64,000 bases of DNA from Commensalibacter melissae (GCF_009734185.1 NZ_CP046393.1:1294501-1358500); one strand, 5' to 3'; numbered from the stretch's first letter, positions 37,501 through 47,500 are shown. Program-made: numbers and translations. Notes: generated by a model not told the origin, from the letters alone.

Positions 37501-38898
37501 TTAATTTTGTTTATCTGTAACCCTTGCAACCTGACGAAGGGTTACAATTTCCTCCGCAGAAGTTGGATGAATACCGATTGTTTCATCAAAAACTGCCTTG
37601 GTTAAACCTGCCGCAACTGCAACTGAAAATCCTTGCAGCATTTCTGGTGCGTCATCTCCGACAATATGAAGTCCAACAACCTTTTGCGACGATTGATCAA
37701 CGATCATTTTAATAAAGGTTTTAACCTTACGTTCCGTTAAACTATAGCGCATTGACGTAAAATTGGAGATATAGATATCAACTGCTCCTCTTAGTGCAGC
37801 CTCTTCTTCAGTTAAACCAATGCTTCCAATTGGTGGATTAAAAAATACAGCCTTTGGAATGTAGTCATAGTTACTTTTACGAATTTTATTTCCGAATAAA
37901 CGATCAGCTAGGGCATGTCCTTGAGCAATGGCTACAGGAGTAAGATTAACAAAATCTATCACATCACCGATGGCATAAATATGGGGAATTCGAGTTTCAA
38001 AATCTTCATTAACAATGATTTCCCCTTTTTTCCCCTTTTCAATCCCAATTTTTTCAAGATTTAATCCTGACAAATTGGGATGCCGACCAGTGGCAAAAAA
38101 TACACAATCTGTTTGCACCACTTCTCCGTTATCAAGATAAAGATGATATTGCTCACCTTGTTTAATAATCTTTTTTGGATGGGCTTTGACATGTTGGATA
38201 ATATCCTTACGCTGTTCAATCGCATCATAGACAGCCTGACGTATATCCTGATCAAATCCTCTGAGGGGAACAGGTTGACGATAGACCAAATCCACATATG
38301 AACCCAGTCCGGCAAATATGCCGGCAAACTCAAGTGCAATATATCCAGATCCAATGATGGCAATATTTTCCGGACGTTTTGACAAATAAAAAGCTTCATC
38401 TGAAGTAATGGCGTATTCATTTCCTTCAATATCAAGTTTCGTGGGTGATGAGCCTGTTGCAATAACAATATGTTTGCCTGTAATAAATTTATCTTCTGCT
38501 TTTTCATCAGATAATACAGAAGATGAGATTTTAAGAGTATGATCATCTTTGAAAGAGGCATGACCTGTAAATAGATTCACTCCCGCCCTTTCCAACATGG
38601 AAATATAAATATTATTTAACCGTTTTATTTCCTTGTTTTTTGCCTCAATAAATTCAGGCCAATGATGGTGTCCGGGAACCGTATCCCATCCATATCCATG
38701 ACTATCTTTGACCTGGTTGTTAAAATTGCTTGCATAAACCATAAGCTTTTTTGGTACACAGCCAATATTTACGCAGGTACCACCCCAATATTGTTTTTCA
38801 ACAACCGCAACACGGGCACCATGGGAAGCTGCAATACGGGCACAGCGAACACCGCCTGAACCTGCTCCTATAACAATAAGGTCAAAGTCGTATTTCAT
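37501..38898 (-). CDS. gor: Glutathione-disulfide reductase
   Basis: 465 aa FAD flavoenzyme reducing GSSG with NADPH. FAD motif VIGAGSGGVRCARIAA, redox-active dithiol GGTCVNIGCVPKK (about 41-53), NADPH Rossmann loop IGSGYIALEFAGIFAGLG, FATGRHPNL, second FAD motif YAIGDV, and the C-terminal catalytic IHPTSAEEIVTLR with the active-site His of the partner subunit. It follows fpr by 3 bases. Confidence 0.95.
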   Translation of the reverse strand: MKYDFDLIVIGAGSGGVRCARIAASHGARVAVVEKQYWGGTCVNIGCVPKKLMVYASNFNNQVKDSHGYGWDTVPGHHHWPEFIEAKNKEIKRLNNIYISMLERAGVNLFTGHASFKDDHTLKISSSVLSDEKAEDKFITGKHIVIATGSSPTKLDIEGNEYAITSDEAFYLSKRPENIAIIGSGYIALEFAGIFAGLGSYVDLVYRQPVPLRGFDQDIRQAVYDAIEQRKDIIQHVKAHPKKIIKQGEQYHLYLDNGEVVQTDCVFFATGRHPNLSGLNLEKIGIEKGKKGEIIVNEDFETRIPHIYAIGDVIDFVNLTPVAIAQGHALADRLFGNKIRKSNYDYIPKAVFFNPPIGSIGLTEEEAALRGAVDIYISNFTSMRYSLTERKVKTFIKMIVDQSSQKVVGLHIVGDDAPEMLQGFSVAVAAGLTKAVFDETIGIHPTSAEEIVTLRQVARVTDKQN

Positions 38899-38901
38899 GA
38901 A

Positions 38902-39732
38902 TTATTGCTCCGCAAATGCTTTTTCAATTACAAAGGAACCAGGTGATGAACCGTTACCTTCTACAAAACCTCTTTTTTCAAGAATTGACTTGGTTTCCGC
39001 CAACATTTCTGGAGAACCGCAAATCATAGCACGATCATGTTCGGGATCCATAACAGGTAAATTAATATCAGAAAACAGTTTCTCATTTTCAATCAGGGTC
39101 GTGATACGATCTCTTACAGGAAATTCCTCACGAGTAACTGTAGGATAATAAACCAGTTTTTCTTTCACATATTCTCCCAGAAATTCATTATTTGGCAAAT
39201 CATTTAAAATATAATTATGATAAGCCAGTTCCCCTTTGATGCGTACAGTATGGGTCAGGACCACTTTTTCAAAATTCTCGTATACCTCTGGATCACGAAT
39301 AAGGCTCATGAAAGGTGCCAATCCGGTTCCCGTTGAAAAGAAATATAAGTTTCGACCGGGTTTCAAATTAGGAAGCACCAGGGTTCCCGTTGGTTTACGT
39401 CCAATAAGAACCGTATCGCCGACCTTCATATGACATAAACGTGAAGTCAAGGGGCCATCAGGAACCTTGATTGACAGAAATTCAAGATGTTCTTCATAAT
39501 TAGCGCTTGCAACACTATAAGCTCGCAATAAAGGTTTGCCATTTACCTCGATTCCGATCATGCAAAATTGACCATTTTCAAATCTTAAACTTGAGGTGCG
39601 TGTACAAGTGAAAGAAAAAAGACGGTCCGTCCAATGATGAACAGATAAAACCTTTTCAGCATTTAAGTGACTATATTCTTTAGAGGGCGGGGAAAGACGA
39701 AAAGAATCATCAATCATCACTGATTCTGTCAT
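38902..39732 (-). CDS. fpr: Ferredoxin/flavodoxin--NADP+ reductase
   Basis: 276 aa. FAD site LLRAYSVAS, NADP domain FSTGTGLAPFMSLIRDP, MICGSPEMLAE, and a C-terminal FVIEKAFAEQ of the alphaproteobacterial Fpr subclass (no terminal aromatic stack as in plants). It exchanges electrons between NADPH and ferredoxin or flavodoxin, often in oxidative stress. It heads a two-gene unit with gor. Confidence 0.93.
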   Translation of the reverse strand: MTESVMIDDSFRLSPPSKEYSHLNAEKVLSVHHWTDRLFSFTCTRTSSLRFENGQFCMIGIEVNGKPLLRAYSVASANYEEHLEFLSIKVPDGPLTSRLCHMKVGDTVLIGRKPTGTLVLPNLKPGRNLYFFSTGTGLAPFMSLIRDPEVYENFEKVVLTHTVRIKGELAYHNYILNDLPNNEFLGEYVKEKLVYYPTVTREEFPVRDRITTLIENEKLFSDINLPVMDPEHDRAMICGSPEMLAETKSILEKRGFVEGNGSSPGSFVIEKAFAEQ

Positions 39733-40037
39733 TATTTACTAATCTCCTGCAATATTGGTCAATTTATATGAAATTTATCTTATATATTGAAACCCAATTC
39801 GTCATTTTTAAAAAATTACCGTGTTTAAAATTATCTATAATAAGAAAATACTGATAAAATTTTTTGATTCAATCTTATTTAATCAATTTTTTCAAATTAT
39901 ACATAAATATAAGGCATTAAAATAAAAAAACTTATATTATAAGTACAATATGTTGCGAAAAACCTATATCATCTTTTATCTTGTATTCTAGATATGTACT
40001 AAATAATAAAATTCAATTTTTTAATCTGTTAAATCAT
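39733..40037. other. 305-base divergent intergenic region fpr / helicase
   Basis: Strongly AT-rich, with no ORF that has a credible start. It should contain the two divergent promoters. The only ordered element I see is a 15-bp perfect palindrome, ACTTATATTATAAGT, at 39930-39944, about 94 bases before the helicase start. Confidence 0.5.
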
Positions 40038-42356
40038 ATGAACTCATCCCCTGCTGAACTTGCCCTTTACAAAGTCTTACAAGAAACCCGGCTAGATATT
40101 ACGCCTCAAGAGGAAAATCGTCTAAAAAAACTCATTGAACGCCAACTTGAAACTGACTCTGACACGATTACACCAGCAAATTTTATAAAACTTCTCTGTA
40201 CTATTCGTAGAAAGGGATGGACCAAAAAATTAACCCAGCTTGTCCAACAAAAAAAATATGTTTGGGTTCAACCCGAAGATATTGCATGGGCGGTTTCGTT
40301 TATTCACACACCTGAACCCAATGAAACTAATTTTGAAAATGCATTGCAGCTTGCCCTAGGAAACCGTTTGAAACAATCAAGCGGCAATGCCCATGAGGCA
40401 ATTCAAAATTTACAGCTTGAAACCAATAATGTCTCAGCTAGAACATTCGATAATGAACAATTGACAATTATGGCAGATACCGTTGCCATGGCTTTTGATA
40501 TACAGGATAAAGATAGTTTTATTGATCAGATTTTGACAGATTATAAGATCAATAAAGAAAAAGATGAACAGTTACTACAAACAGCCAAGGCCCGTAAGAA
40601 ACAGGAGATAAAACGACAAAGGGAATGGGAAAATAGCCTTGTAAGCTTCAAGGATATACCCGCAATATTGCATTGCTCGTCCAGGGATGCCCTAAAATGG
40701 ATTGGGCAGAACAGAATTCCAATTGCCCAGAAAATAAAGAAACACGGAAAAGATATTTGGAAATTTGATCCTGTTGAATTGAGAAAATTACGCAATCAAA
40801 TTTCAAGTTGGATCGAAGAAGTCCCTAAGGGAAAAAAGGGTAAATATATAAACCTTGGTGACCTCAATATCAAAAACAAGGTATTGGCCAATGTAGCGGC
40901 AATGGATCGATATGCAGGGCATTTTATAACAGCCCGCTCCCTGAAAAGACATATCACCATTGTGACTGGACCAACCAACAGTGGAAAATCTTATACTGCC
41001 TTGGAATCAATGGCTAAAAGTGAGAGTGGAATTGCCCTTGCACCACTACGTTTATTGGCGCATGAATTCAAGGAAGCCCTGGCGGAACGTGATATTGAGG
41101 CATCCTTGAAAACGGGTGAGGAGCGCAATATTATCCCTGGAAGCCGTTTTCTGGCAGCTACTGTAGAAATGTGTCCGATGGACAATCCTGTTGATGTGGC
41201 GTTGATTGATGAGGCGCAAATGCTGACAGATCCTGATCGTGGCGCAGCATGGACGGCTGCAATTATGGGCGTTCCGGCACGCCATGTTTTTGTTCTGGGT
41301 TCACCAGAATGTATCCCTATTGTCAAACGCATTGCCAATTTATGTGATGATCCCTATGACGAGATTATCCTACAAAGAAAAAGTACCCTTATCACTGCCA
41401 GTTCACCAATCAGGTTATCAAAATTGAGAACGGGTGATGCACTTATCGCCTTTTCAAGAAAAGAGGTTTTGGATCTACGTTCCCTTCTAATGCAGAAAGG
41501 CCATCGCGTTGCTGTAATATACGGGGCTTTGAGTCCGGAAGTCAGGCGGGCGGAAGCAAAACGCTTCAATAATGGCGAGGCAGATATTTTAATCGCAACA
41601 GACGCTATCGGTATGGGATTAAATTTATCCATCAAACGTGTTATATTCAGCACGATCTTTAAATTCGATGGTCAAAACAGGCGCTCCCTCACATCCCAGG
41701 AAATCAAGCAAATAGGCGGACGTGCAGGTCGATATGGCAAGCATGAAAACGGAATTGTAGGTATTATGGCTGGTGCGGGCGATCCTGCCTTCATCCATCG
41801 TAATCTGGAGGCCCCTCCAATCCAGGAAAATGATTTGCGACCCCTGGTGCAACCTGACAGTGATATTGTTCAAGCAATTGCCAATGAAATCAATTCAACA
41901 AGTTTATTCGGTGTATTGACACGCTTGAAACGGGCTGTTTTACGTCCTGATGATCCCAATTATAGATTGGCAAAAATGGAGGAAACATTCGCGATTGCAT
42001 CCTCACTGGAGGGAGTGGATGGTCTTTCCCTTAAAGATCGCTGGACATATTCAACATGTCCGGTCGATGACCGTGACAATGGCATTCAACGGCTTACCCA
42101 TTGGGCAGCGGATCATGCTGCCGGCAAAACCATATCCGCCCCTGGATCTGGAAAACTACCGAATCCAGTCCAGGCATCCCGACGCGAACTTGAACGCGCT
42201 GAAAAAATGCATAAACGCCTGGTAAGTTGGCGCTGGCTATCCTTGCGTTTTCCCGATTTTTACCCAGATCTGGAAAATGCCGAGAAAAATACGAAGAAAT
42301 TAAATGAATGGATTGAATCAGTCCTTCGCCAAAAACGCAGGAAGATTGAATTGTAA
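40038..42356 (+). CDS. SUV3-like DEAQ-box helicase with N-terminal extension
   Basis: 772 aa from the ATG at 40038 (a TTG at 39981 gives 19 more residues). The core resembles mitochondrial SUV3 RNA helicase: GPTNSGKS (about 311-318), LAPLRLLAHEF, KTGEE, IDEAQM (motif II), VIYGALSPEVRRAEAKRF, ATDAIGMGLNL and QIGGRAGRYG. The first 300 residues have no counterpart I recognise. Within them about 203-252 (FKDIPAILHCSSRDALKWIG...WKFDPVELRKL) looks like an excisionase-type winged helix. RNA surveillance or turnover is likely. It converges on the OLD-family gene with 6 bases between. Confidence 0.82.
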   Translation: MNSSPAELALYKVLQETRLDITPQEENRLKKLIERQLETDSDTITPANFIKLLCTIRRKGWTKKLTQLVQQKKYVWVQPEDIAWAVSFIHTPEPNETNFENALQLALGNRLKQSSGNAHEAIQNLQLETNNVSARTFDNEQLTIMADTVAMAFDIQDKDSFIDQILTDYKINKEKDEQLLQTAKARKKQEIKRQREWENSLVSFKDIPAILHCSSRDALKWIGQNRIPIAQKIKKHGKDIWKFDPVELRKLRNQISSWIEEVPKGKKGKYINLGDLNIKNKVLANVAAMDRYAGHFITARSLKRHITIVTGPTNSGKSYTALESMAKSESGIALAPLRLLAHEFKEALAERDIEASLKTGEERNIIPGSRFLAATVEMCPMDNPVDVALIDEAQMLTDPDRGAAWTAAIMGVPARHVFVLGSPECIPIVKRIANLCDDPYDEIILQRKSTLITASSPIRLSKLRTGDALIAFSRKEVLDLRSLLMQKGHRVAVIYGALSPEVRRAEAKRFNNGEADILIATDAIGMGLNLSIKRVIFSTIFKFDGQNRRSLTSQEIKQIGGRAGRYGKHENGIVGIMAGAGDPAFIHRNLEAPPIQENDLRPLVQPDSDIVQAIANEINSTSLFGVLTRLKRAVLRPDDPNYRLAKMEETFAIASSLEGVDGLSLKDRWTYSTCPVDDRDNGIQRLTHWAADHAAGKTISAPGSGKLPNPVQASRRELERAEKMHKRLVSWRWLSLRFPDFYPDLENAEKNTKKLNEWIESVLRQKRRKIEL

Positions 42357-42362
42357 TTAAAT

Positions 42363-44345
42363 TCATGTGAATAATTTATTAACTGTTTTGAAAATATTTT
42401 CAAATCGATCTAAAGTTTCCTTTGATAAATTATTACAAAATGCAGGGTCGGTTGAAAATTGATAAGCGGGTTTATAATGATTAAATCTATTTTCATGCAT
42501 AAGGTTATTCACCTGTTTTATAATACCTTCTATTTTCTTATCTAAATCTTCTATTTCAATCTTTTTTACTGGAAATGTCTTGTTAAATAATTGTAAATAC
42601 TCCTGAGGTTCAAAAATATCCTCGATATCTGCTTTTTGTCTGTTCTCCAAAAATTCGTGAAAAAATTTTATATTCTTTAACGGAATAATTTTTTCTTGGT
42701 GCATTTTATCTAATTTTACTTTGGCTTTTTGATCCTCAAATGAATCTAATAAACAAACCATTTTTAATTTAGAACCACGTAATAAAGAAATAAAAGTAGC
42801 AACTTTGTCCAAACCACCCGTGGGAACAATTGATATATCTTGGGTTAAACCTTCTCGATCTTGTGCTTTTAAAAATTCAGAAAGCGTTTCTAAATATAAT
42901 AAATCTGATACCCCTTCGACTAATAAATTCTTAGGAGATATAAAAAGGTTTTGAGCGAGATCATATCCTAAAGCAGCCTGTAAAGGGAATAACGTATCTG
43001 GATCTTTTTGTTGTATCGTATCTTGGACAACTGATCCCTTATCAATTTTGGAAGCATTATCGAAAACGGTTCTTACTCTGCTTAAACGATCCATTTCGAT
43101 CATAAAGGGTGAATGCGTTGTATAAATAATTTGATATTTATCTTTTAAGTAATCAAAAAATCTTAATAAATCTGCTTGAGCAGAAGCATGCAAATTTAAC
43201 CCTGGTTCATCCAAAAGTAAAATATAAGAAGATGAAGGGTCTTCCTGCATTTTTTCAAACCAGACAATGAATGAAAAAAACCAATTAAATCCTTTGCTAC
43301 GATTATGTAAAGGTAAAGTCATTCGAGTTTTTAAATTTCTAACCCGTAATTTAAGATAATGAGCAACGATTGTATAAGACTCTATTTTTTCTTCTGTCCT
43401 ACCATAAGGCCCATTTACATTAAATGTCTTTGTCGCTTTTTCTTTTTTTGCTTCTATATCTAACAGAATTTCCAAATTATTATTTTGTTTCCAATAATCG
43501 AATAATGTATCCGAAATATTAATTGCAGTTGATTCTAATTCGGCTCTATATTTTTCGTAATCACCAGATTCTAAAACCTCTTTAAGATTCATATCTGCTA
43601 GTTCAAGAAAAGCTTTAGCTGTTTTTAAATCGTCTGTTAATTTTAAATTTTCTTTTTGAAAATCTTCCAACCGAATGTCAGAAGGTAATTGATAATATTC
43701 GTCATAGTAAATAAATTTAGGAATCCGTGGTTGTATAATTTTAAAATAGATATATTTTTCTATAAAATTGCTCCATTTAACTTTATTATCTATAATAAAT
43801 GAATCTATTTTATCTAAATTTTCTATAGAATTCGCATATTTTTTTTTAATCTCAGCCAATTCTTCTGGAGAATTAATGTCTAAGAATTTTTCTAAATTAT
43901 TTTCATCAATATTTATGTTCAAATTTTTAAAAAATTGTTGAGCATCAACGTTTACTTCTTGAATAGTATTTCCATTTTCAAAAGACGTCTCTCTAATGAT
44001 CTCGCTATTGCCAGCCCAAATATTTTTACCCAATTGTTTTTCAATAGAAGTAAAAATATCATCCGATAATTCATAAATACAACGAATTGCTATTGAATCT
44101 TGATCTTTATTTCTTGATTTTAACTCTTTCCGTGGATAATCCAGTTGTAAGCTAAAAGTAAATTTACTATCACTTTGAAAATAGTTACTTTTTGCTAGAC
44201 ATTCTAAAAAAGCTGTTTTCCCTGATTCATTTTTACCGACTAAAACTGTGATATCATCTTCAATGTTAACTTCCTGTTCTTCTGTAAAAGATTTATACTT
44301 ATGAATTACTACTTTCTTAAGCTTAATTGCTCTTTTAATTTTCAT
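42363..44345 (-). CDS. OLD-family ATPase with TOPRIM domain
   Basis: 660 aa from the ATG at 44345. Walker A is VGKNESGKT (about 36-44). A coiled-coil-rich middle follows, then ABC-type Walker B SYILLLDEPGLNLHA near 375 with a downstream TTHSPFMIE switch. A TOPRIM-like domain starts near 465 (LLVEGVSDLLYLE, PTGGLDKVA, VCLLDS, ADIEDIFEP). This is the layout of OLD nucleases, some of which act in phage defence. No GajB-type or reverse-transcriptase partner is adjacent. It is much more AT-rich than its neighbour (14/60 GC at 43441-43500 against 30/60 at 41041-41100), suggesting transfer. Confidence 0.82.
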   Translation of the reverse strand: MKIKRAIKLKKVVIHKYKSFTEEQEVNIEDDITVLVGKNESGKTAFLECLAKSNYFQSDSKFTFSLQLDYPRKELKSRNKDQDSIAIRCIYELSDDIFTSIEKQLGKNIWAGNSEIIRETSFENGNTIQEVNVDAQQFFKNLNINIDENNLEKFLDINSPEELAEIKKKYANSIENLDKIDSFIIDNKVKWSNFIEKYIYFKIIQPRIPKFIYYDEYYQLPSDIRLEDFQKENLKLTDDLKTAKAFLELADMNLKEVLESGDYEKYRAELESTAINISDTLFDYWKQNNNLEILLDIEAKKEKATKTFNVNGPYGRTEEKIESYTIVAHYLKLRVRNLKTRMTLPLHNRSKGFNWFFSFIVWFEKMQEDPSSSYILLLDEPGLNLHASAQADLLRFFDYLKDKYQIIYTTHSPFMIEMDRLSRVRTVFDNASKIDKGSVVQDTIQQKDPDTLFPLQAALGYDLAQNLFISPKNLLVEGVSDLLYLETLSEFLKAQDREGLTQDISIVPTGGLDKVATFISLLRGSKLKMVCLLDSFEDQKAKVKLDKMHQEKIIPLKNIKFFHEFLENRQKADIEDIFEPQEYLQLFNKTFPVKKIEIEDLDKKIEGIIKQVNNLMHENRFNHYKPAYQFSTDPAFCNNLSKETLDRFENIFKTVNKLFT

Positions 44346-44396
44346 AATCAATCCAATAATAATTTTATTAAATTATAAAAATTATAACGATGATAT

Positions 44397-44426
44397 AAAA
44401 AAGGCGAATAATTTTTTATTATTCGC
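44397..44426 (-). terminator. Rho-independent terminator after ubiH-like gene
   Basis: Minus strand: perfect 9-bp stem GCGAATAAT/ATTATTCGC with a 5-base loop (44404-44426), then CTTTTTT. It lies 20 bases past the UbiH-like stop and isolates the downstream OLD-family gene, which must have its own promoter in 44346-44396. Confidence 0.85.
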
Positions 44427-44445
44427 ATTAAAAATTTAACTATAA

Positions 44446-45687
44446 TCAAAATCTTTTCGATAAAATGGATTTTGGAGAAGGCAATATCGTGGTTTTATCA
44501 ATTAGGGTATCCACGACTTTATTCTTAACAGGCTTTAGTAAATTGGCCGTTTTAATACCTAACCTCCTTAATTTCCACAACCCCTTTTCTTCACGTGTAT
44601 AAAGCGTTGCAATAATGTTTGTCAGGGTAAACATCGGCATGGTTTTGATTCTTAACCGTTTTTCGAAATGACGTAATTGTTTCGATGTACCGATTTCCTC
44701 TCCCCTTTTTAAACCTGCCAAAACTTCATCTGCCAAGATTTCCTGGGCAATCAGGGCAAAATTGTAACCATGGGCTGTGATAGGATGCATTCCAATAGCC
44801 GTATCGCCGACCAAGGCGGCATGTCTTGTTTCAAACCGGTTGGCAAATACAGTTTTCAAAGGATAAACATGCCGGGTGGAAACAAGCTCCATTTTTCCAA
44901 GCCGTCCATGTATGCGTTTCATTATTTCCAGATTGAATTGTTCGGCTCCCAATGATCTGACCCGATTCATTTCATCAGGAGGAAGAGACAATACAACAGA
45001 AGTGACATTATTATTCAATGGCAGTAAGGCAACAGTCTGTCCTTTGTCAAACCATTGCAAGGCAACTTGATGATGACGCAACTCATGCTTCATACGACAT
45101 ACCATCATATGTCGATGAAAATCATGCAGCAAATATCCAATTTCAAGACTGTCCCTTATTTTGGAGAAACGTCCGTCACTTACAACAGCCAGTTTTGTAG
45201 AAAAAACTGCATCGTCCTGATCTGCATTGGAATATTCAACCCGGGCATAATCAACAAAGCAATTTAATTTATTACAGCGTGTATTGGATAAAACAGTAAT
45301 CCCTTCACGAGATTGAACCTCTTCAAATGTTGCCTTTCGGATCAGATGATTTGGAACAAGATAACCAAGAGCCTCTTCGCCCTTTCCCTGCGTGTCAAAA
45401 ATCAAAGGATTGTTTTCTTCCCCATTCTCAACCCTGGCCTCCCTGAGCGAAGAAATTTCATCTTGAGGAATACGGTCCCATATCCCCATTGATTTCATCA
45501 ATGAAACGGAATGATGGGTCAAAGCTATTTCACGACCATCAAAAGAAGGTTCTTGCAAAGCTGTCATTGGGGCTGGATCAATAACAGTGACTTTCAGACC
45601 AATCCCTTCCAGGGACAATGCCGCACTTAATCCTGCAGGACCCCCGCCAATCACAACAACATCCATCATATCTTTAATCTTTAACAT
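44446..45687 (-). CDS. UbiH/UbiF/Coq6-family FAD-dependent monooxygenase
   Basis: 413 aa class A flavoprotein hydroxylase. Dinucleotide motif VVIGGGPAGLSAALSLE at the N-terminus, the DG motif VVSDGRFSKIR, and the GD motif ALVGDTAIGMHPITAHGYNFAL, which is typical of ubiquinone-ring hydroxylases. The exact ring position cannot be assigned by eye. The C-terminal 60 residues are basic and slightly hydrophobic. It follows a nitroreductase gene by 20 bases and ends at a strong terminator. Confidence 0.85.
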   Translation of the reverse strand: MLKIKDMMDVVVIGGGPAGLSAALSLEGIGLKVTVIDPAPMTALQEPSFDGREIALTHHSVSLMKSMGIWDRIPQDEISSLREARVENGEENNPLIFDTQGKGEEALGYLVPNHLIRKATFEEVQSREGITVLSNTRCNKLNCFVDYARVEYSNADQDDAVFSTKLAVVSDGRFSKIRDSLEIGYLLHDFHRHMMVCRMKHELRHHQVALQWFDKGQTVALLPLNNNVTSVVLSLPPDEMNRVRSLGAEQFNLEIMKRIHGRLGKMELVSTRHVYPLKTVFANRFETRHAALVGDTAIGMHPITAHGYNFALIAQEILADEVLAGLKRGEEIGTSKQLRHFEKRLRIKTMPMFTLTNIIATLYTREEKGLWKLRRLGIKTANLLKPVKNKVVDTLIDKTTILPSPKSILSKRF

Positions 45688-45707
45688 CGTTTCATCTCTT
45701 TAACTAT

Positions 45708-46310
45708 TTATGAATCAATTTTGAAATTTACTGCATTTCCCTGCCAGTTGGCGACATAATCATCCACTGAAACCCGTGGAGGTGCCTCAGATCCTTCCAC
45801 AGGTGTTCCGATAAACATAAACCCGATCATTCTATACGGTTTTTTCAGTCCCAATAATTCCGTAATTTCAGGGACATCATTGGGGCCTGTAATCCATTTT
45901 GCACCAAATCCCAGAACATGGACAGCATTCAATATATTCATGGTTGCTGCTGATGCTGCCATCAACTGTTCATCAAGTGAGATAGACGTCTTGTCATCAT
46001 GAAATTGACGAAATCCAAGTGCCAAGATCAAAGGGGCATTCGAAAAATTTTGCACTATTTTGGTTATATAAGCGGGGGGATAACAAGAATCCGGTTTTGT
46101 AAGGATCTTTTCCAATGATCTTACCCATTTTTCTCGATACTCTTTACCAATAATCACAAAACGCCAGGGACGTAAGCGCCCATGATCAGGAGCCCGCATC
46201 GCTGTTGATAAAATTTGATGCAATTCATCGTCATTTGGCGCAGGTTGAGTTAATGAACCACATGAAAAACGAGAAAGCAGAAAATCAATATTTGACATAA
46301 AATTATCCAT
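45708..46310 (-). CDS. Nitroreductase family protein (YdjA-like)
   Basis: 200 aa FMN oxidoreductase. RRS-like start SRFSCGSLTQPAPNDDEL, AMRAPDHGRLRPWRFVII (FMN phosphate site), AASAATMNILNAVHVLGFGAKWITG, and LLGLKKPYRMIGFMFIGTP match the short YdjA-type nitroreductases. The physiological substrate is unknown. It heads the unit with the UbiH-like gene. The ATG at 46310 and another four codons in are both possible. Confidence 0.85.
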   Translation of the reverse strand: MDNFMSNIDFLLSRFSCGSLTQPAPNDDELHQILSTAMRAPDHGRLRPWRFVIIGKEYREKWVRSLEKILTKPDSCYPPAYITKIVQNFSNAPLILALGFRQFHDDKTSISLDEQLMAASAATMNILNAVHVLGFGAKWITGPNDVPEITELLGLKKPYRMIGFMFIGTPVEGSEAPPRVSVDDYVANWQGNAVNFKIDS

Positions 46311-46544
46311 TACAATAAAGTTATTTATAATTTTACCATTTATAATGTAAGTTTCATATCAAATCTAAACTTACTGTAATTTCCACGAGACAAAAATACG
46401 TAAAAAGTATTATGAATTTAAGTTCTATTCATAAGAAATTCATGATTTCATAATTTCATTTCTTACTCTTTAATCTTGGCATTCCGGCAAAAGCAAGTTA
46501 TTAATTGAATGTCAAATATAATTTATATTTTAAAGTTATCTTTT

Positions 46545-47141
46545 ATGAATACGCAAAGACAGGTATCCGTACATCGCAAAACCTCGGAAACAGATATCCA
46601 GCTCACCCTGAATCTTGATGGAGCAGGTCAGTCCAATATCGAAACGGGAATCGGTTTTTTTGACCACATGCTGACAGCTCTTACCAAACATGGCTTGTTT
46701 AACTTGGACATAATGGTCAAAGGCGATCTACATATTGATTTTCATCATACAGTGGAAGATGTCGGCATAACTTTGGGTCAAGCATTCCAGAAAGCTATTG
46801 GAGAGAAAAAAGGAATCTGTCGGTTTGGACAAGCCTCTGTTCCTCTGGATGAGGCCTTGAGCGAAGTCGTTATCGATATTTCTGGTCGCCCATACCTGGC
46901 ATGGAACGTGTCTTTTCCAACAGAAAAGATAGGAAAGATGGATACCGAATTATTTGAAGAATTTTTTCGTGGGTTTGTGATGAGCGCCCATTTGAACCTG
47001 CATGCAATATTGCATGCGGGTCGTAATTCCCATCATATTGCCGAGGCAACATTTAAAGCAGCTGCACGTGCTTTGCGAATGGCTTGTGAATTCGATCCAC
47101 GTGCTTTGCATGCCATTCCATCAACCAAAGGTGTGTTGTGA
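46545..47141 (+). CDS. hisB: Imidazoleglycerol-phosphate dehydratase
   Basis: 198 aa monofunctional HisB from the ATG at 46545; an ATG at 46509 would add 12 hydrophobic residues and is less likely. Manganese-site repeats [25 protein letters not shown] and [20 protein letters not shown] are intact. Catalyses the sixth step after PRPP entry in histidine synthesis. It opens a nine-gene run ending in nth and overlaps the next gene at GTGA. Confidence 0.95.
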   Translation: MNTQRQVSVHRKTSETDIQLTLNLDGAGQSNIETGIGFFDHMLTALTKHGLFNLDIMVKGDLHIDFHHTVEDVGITLGQAFQKAIGEKKGICRFGQASVPLDEALSEVVIDISGRPYLAWNVSFPTEKIGKMDTELFEEFFRGFVMSAHLNLHAILHAGRNSHHIAEATFKAAARALRMACEFDPRALHAIPSTKGVL

Positions 47142-47500
47142 AATATTTTACTGTCTATGCAAACCAAAACCAACCTTCCGAATTAAAACTGGTGCCTGAG
47201 GGTTTTTCTTGGCTCGTATTTATACTTGGACCTGTTGGTCTTTTTGTCCAAAAAAGCTGGATTCATGGATTAATTCTTTTAAGTATTTGTTTTTCACTGA
47301 TTATCTGGATACATCCATCTTTCTTCTTGATGGCTTTGGTACATTTTATAGTAGGTTGCTTTGCCTTCCACTTTCAAAGAACGGAATTGCAATGGGCAGG
47401 ATGGAATCTTCAAACCGTAATTGCCGCACCCAATAAGAAATTTGCTCTTCTTCGTTTACTTGATAAAAAACACCGTTTAACAAACTATATCAATTCATGA
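47138..47500 (+). CDS. DUF2628 membrane protein in the his operon
   Basis: 120 aa starting at GTG, overlapping the hisB stop. [19 protein letters not shown] is the DUF2628 hallmark, followed by two or three membrane helices and a [12 protein letters not shown] tail. Function is unknown. I recall this gene lying between hisB and hisH in many alphaproteobacteria. It overlaps hisH at ATGA, so it is tightly coupled on both sides. Confidence 0.82.
   Translation: MKYFTVYANQNQPSELKLVPEGFSWLVFILGPVGLFVQKSWIHGLILLSICFSLIIWIHPSFFLMALVHFIVGCFAFHFQRTELQWAGWNLQTVIAAPNKKFALLRLLDKKHRLTNYINS

Noticed and set aside
42363-44345. OLD-family gene as GajA of a Gabija system
   Set aside because: No GajB-type helicase is adjacent; the neighbouring helicase is SUV3-like, on the opposite strand, and convergent.
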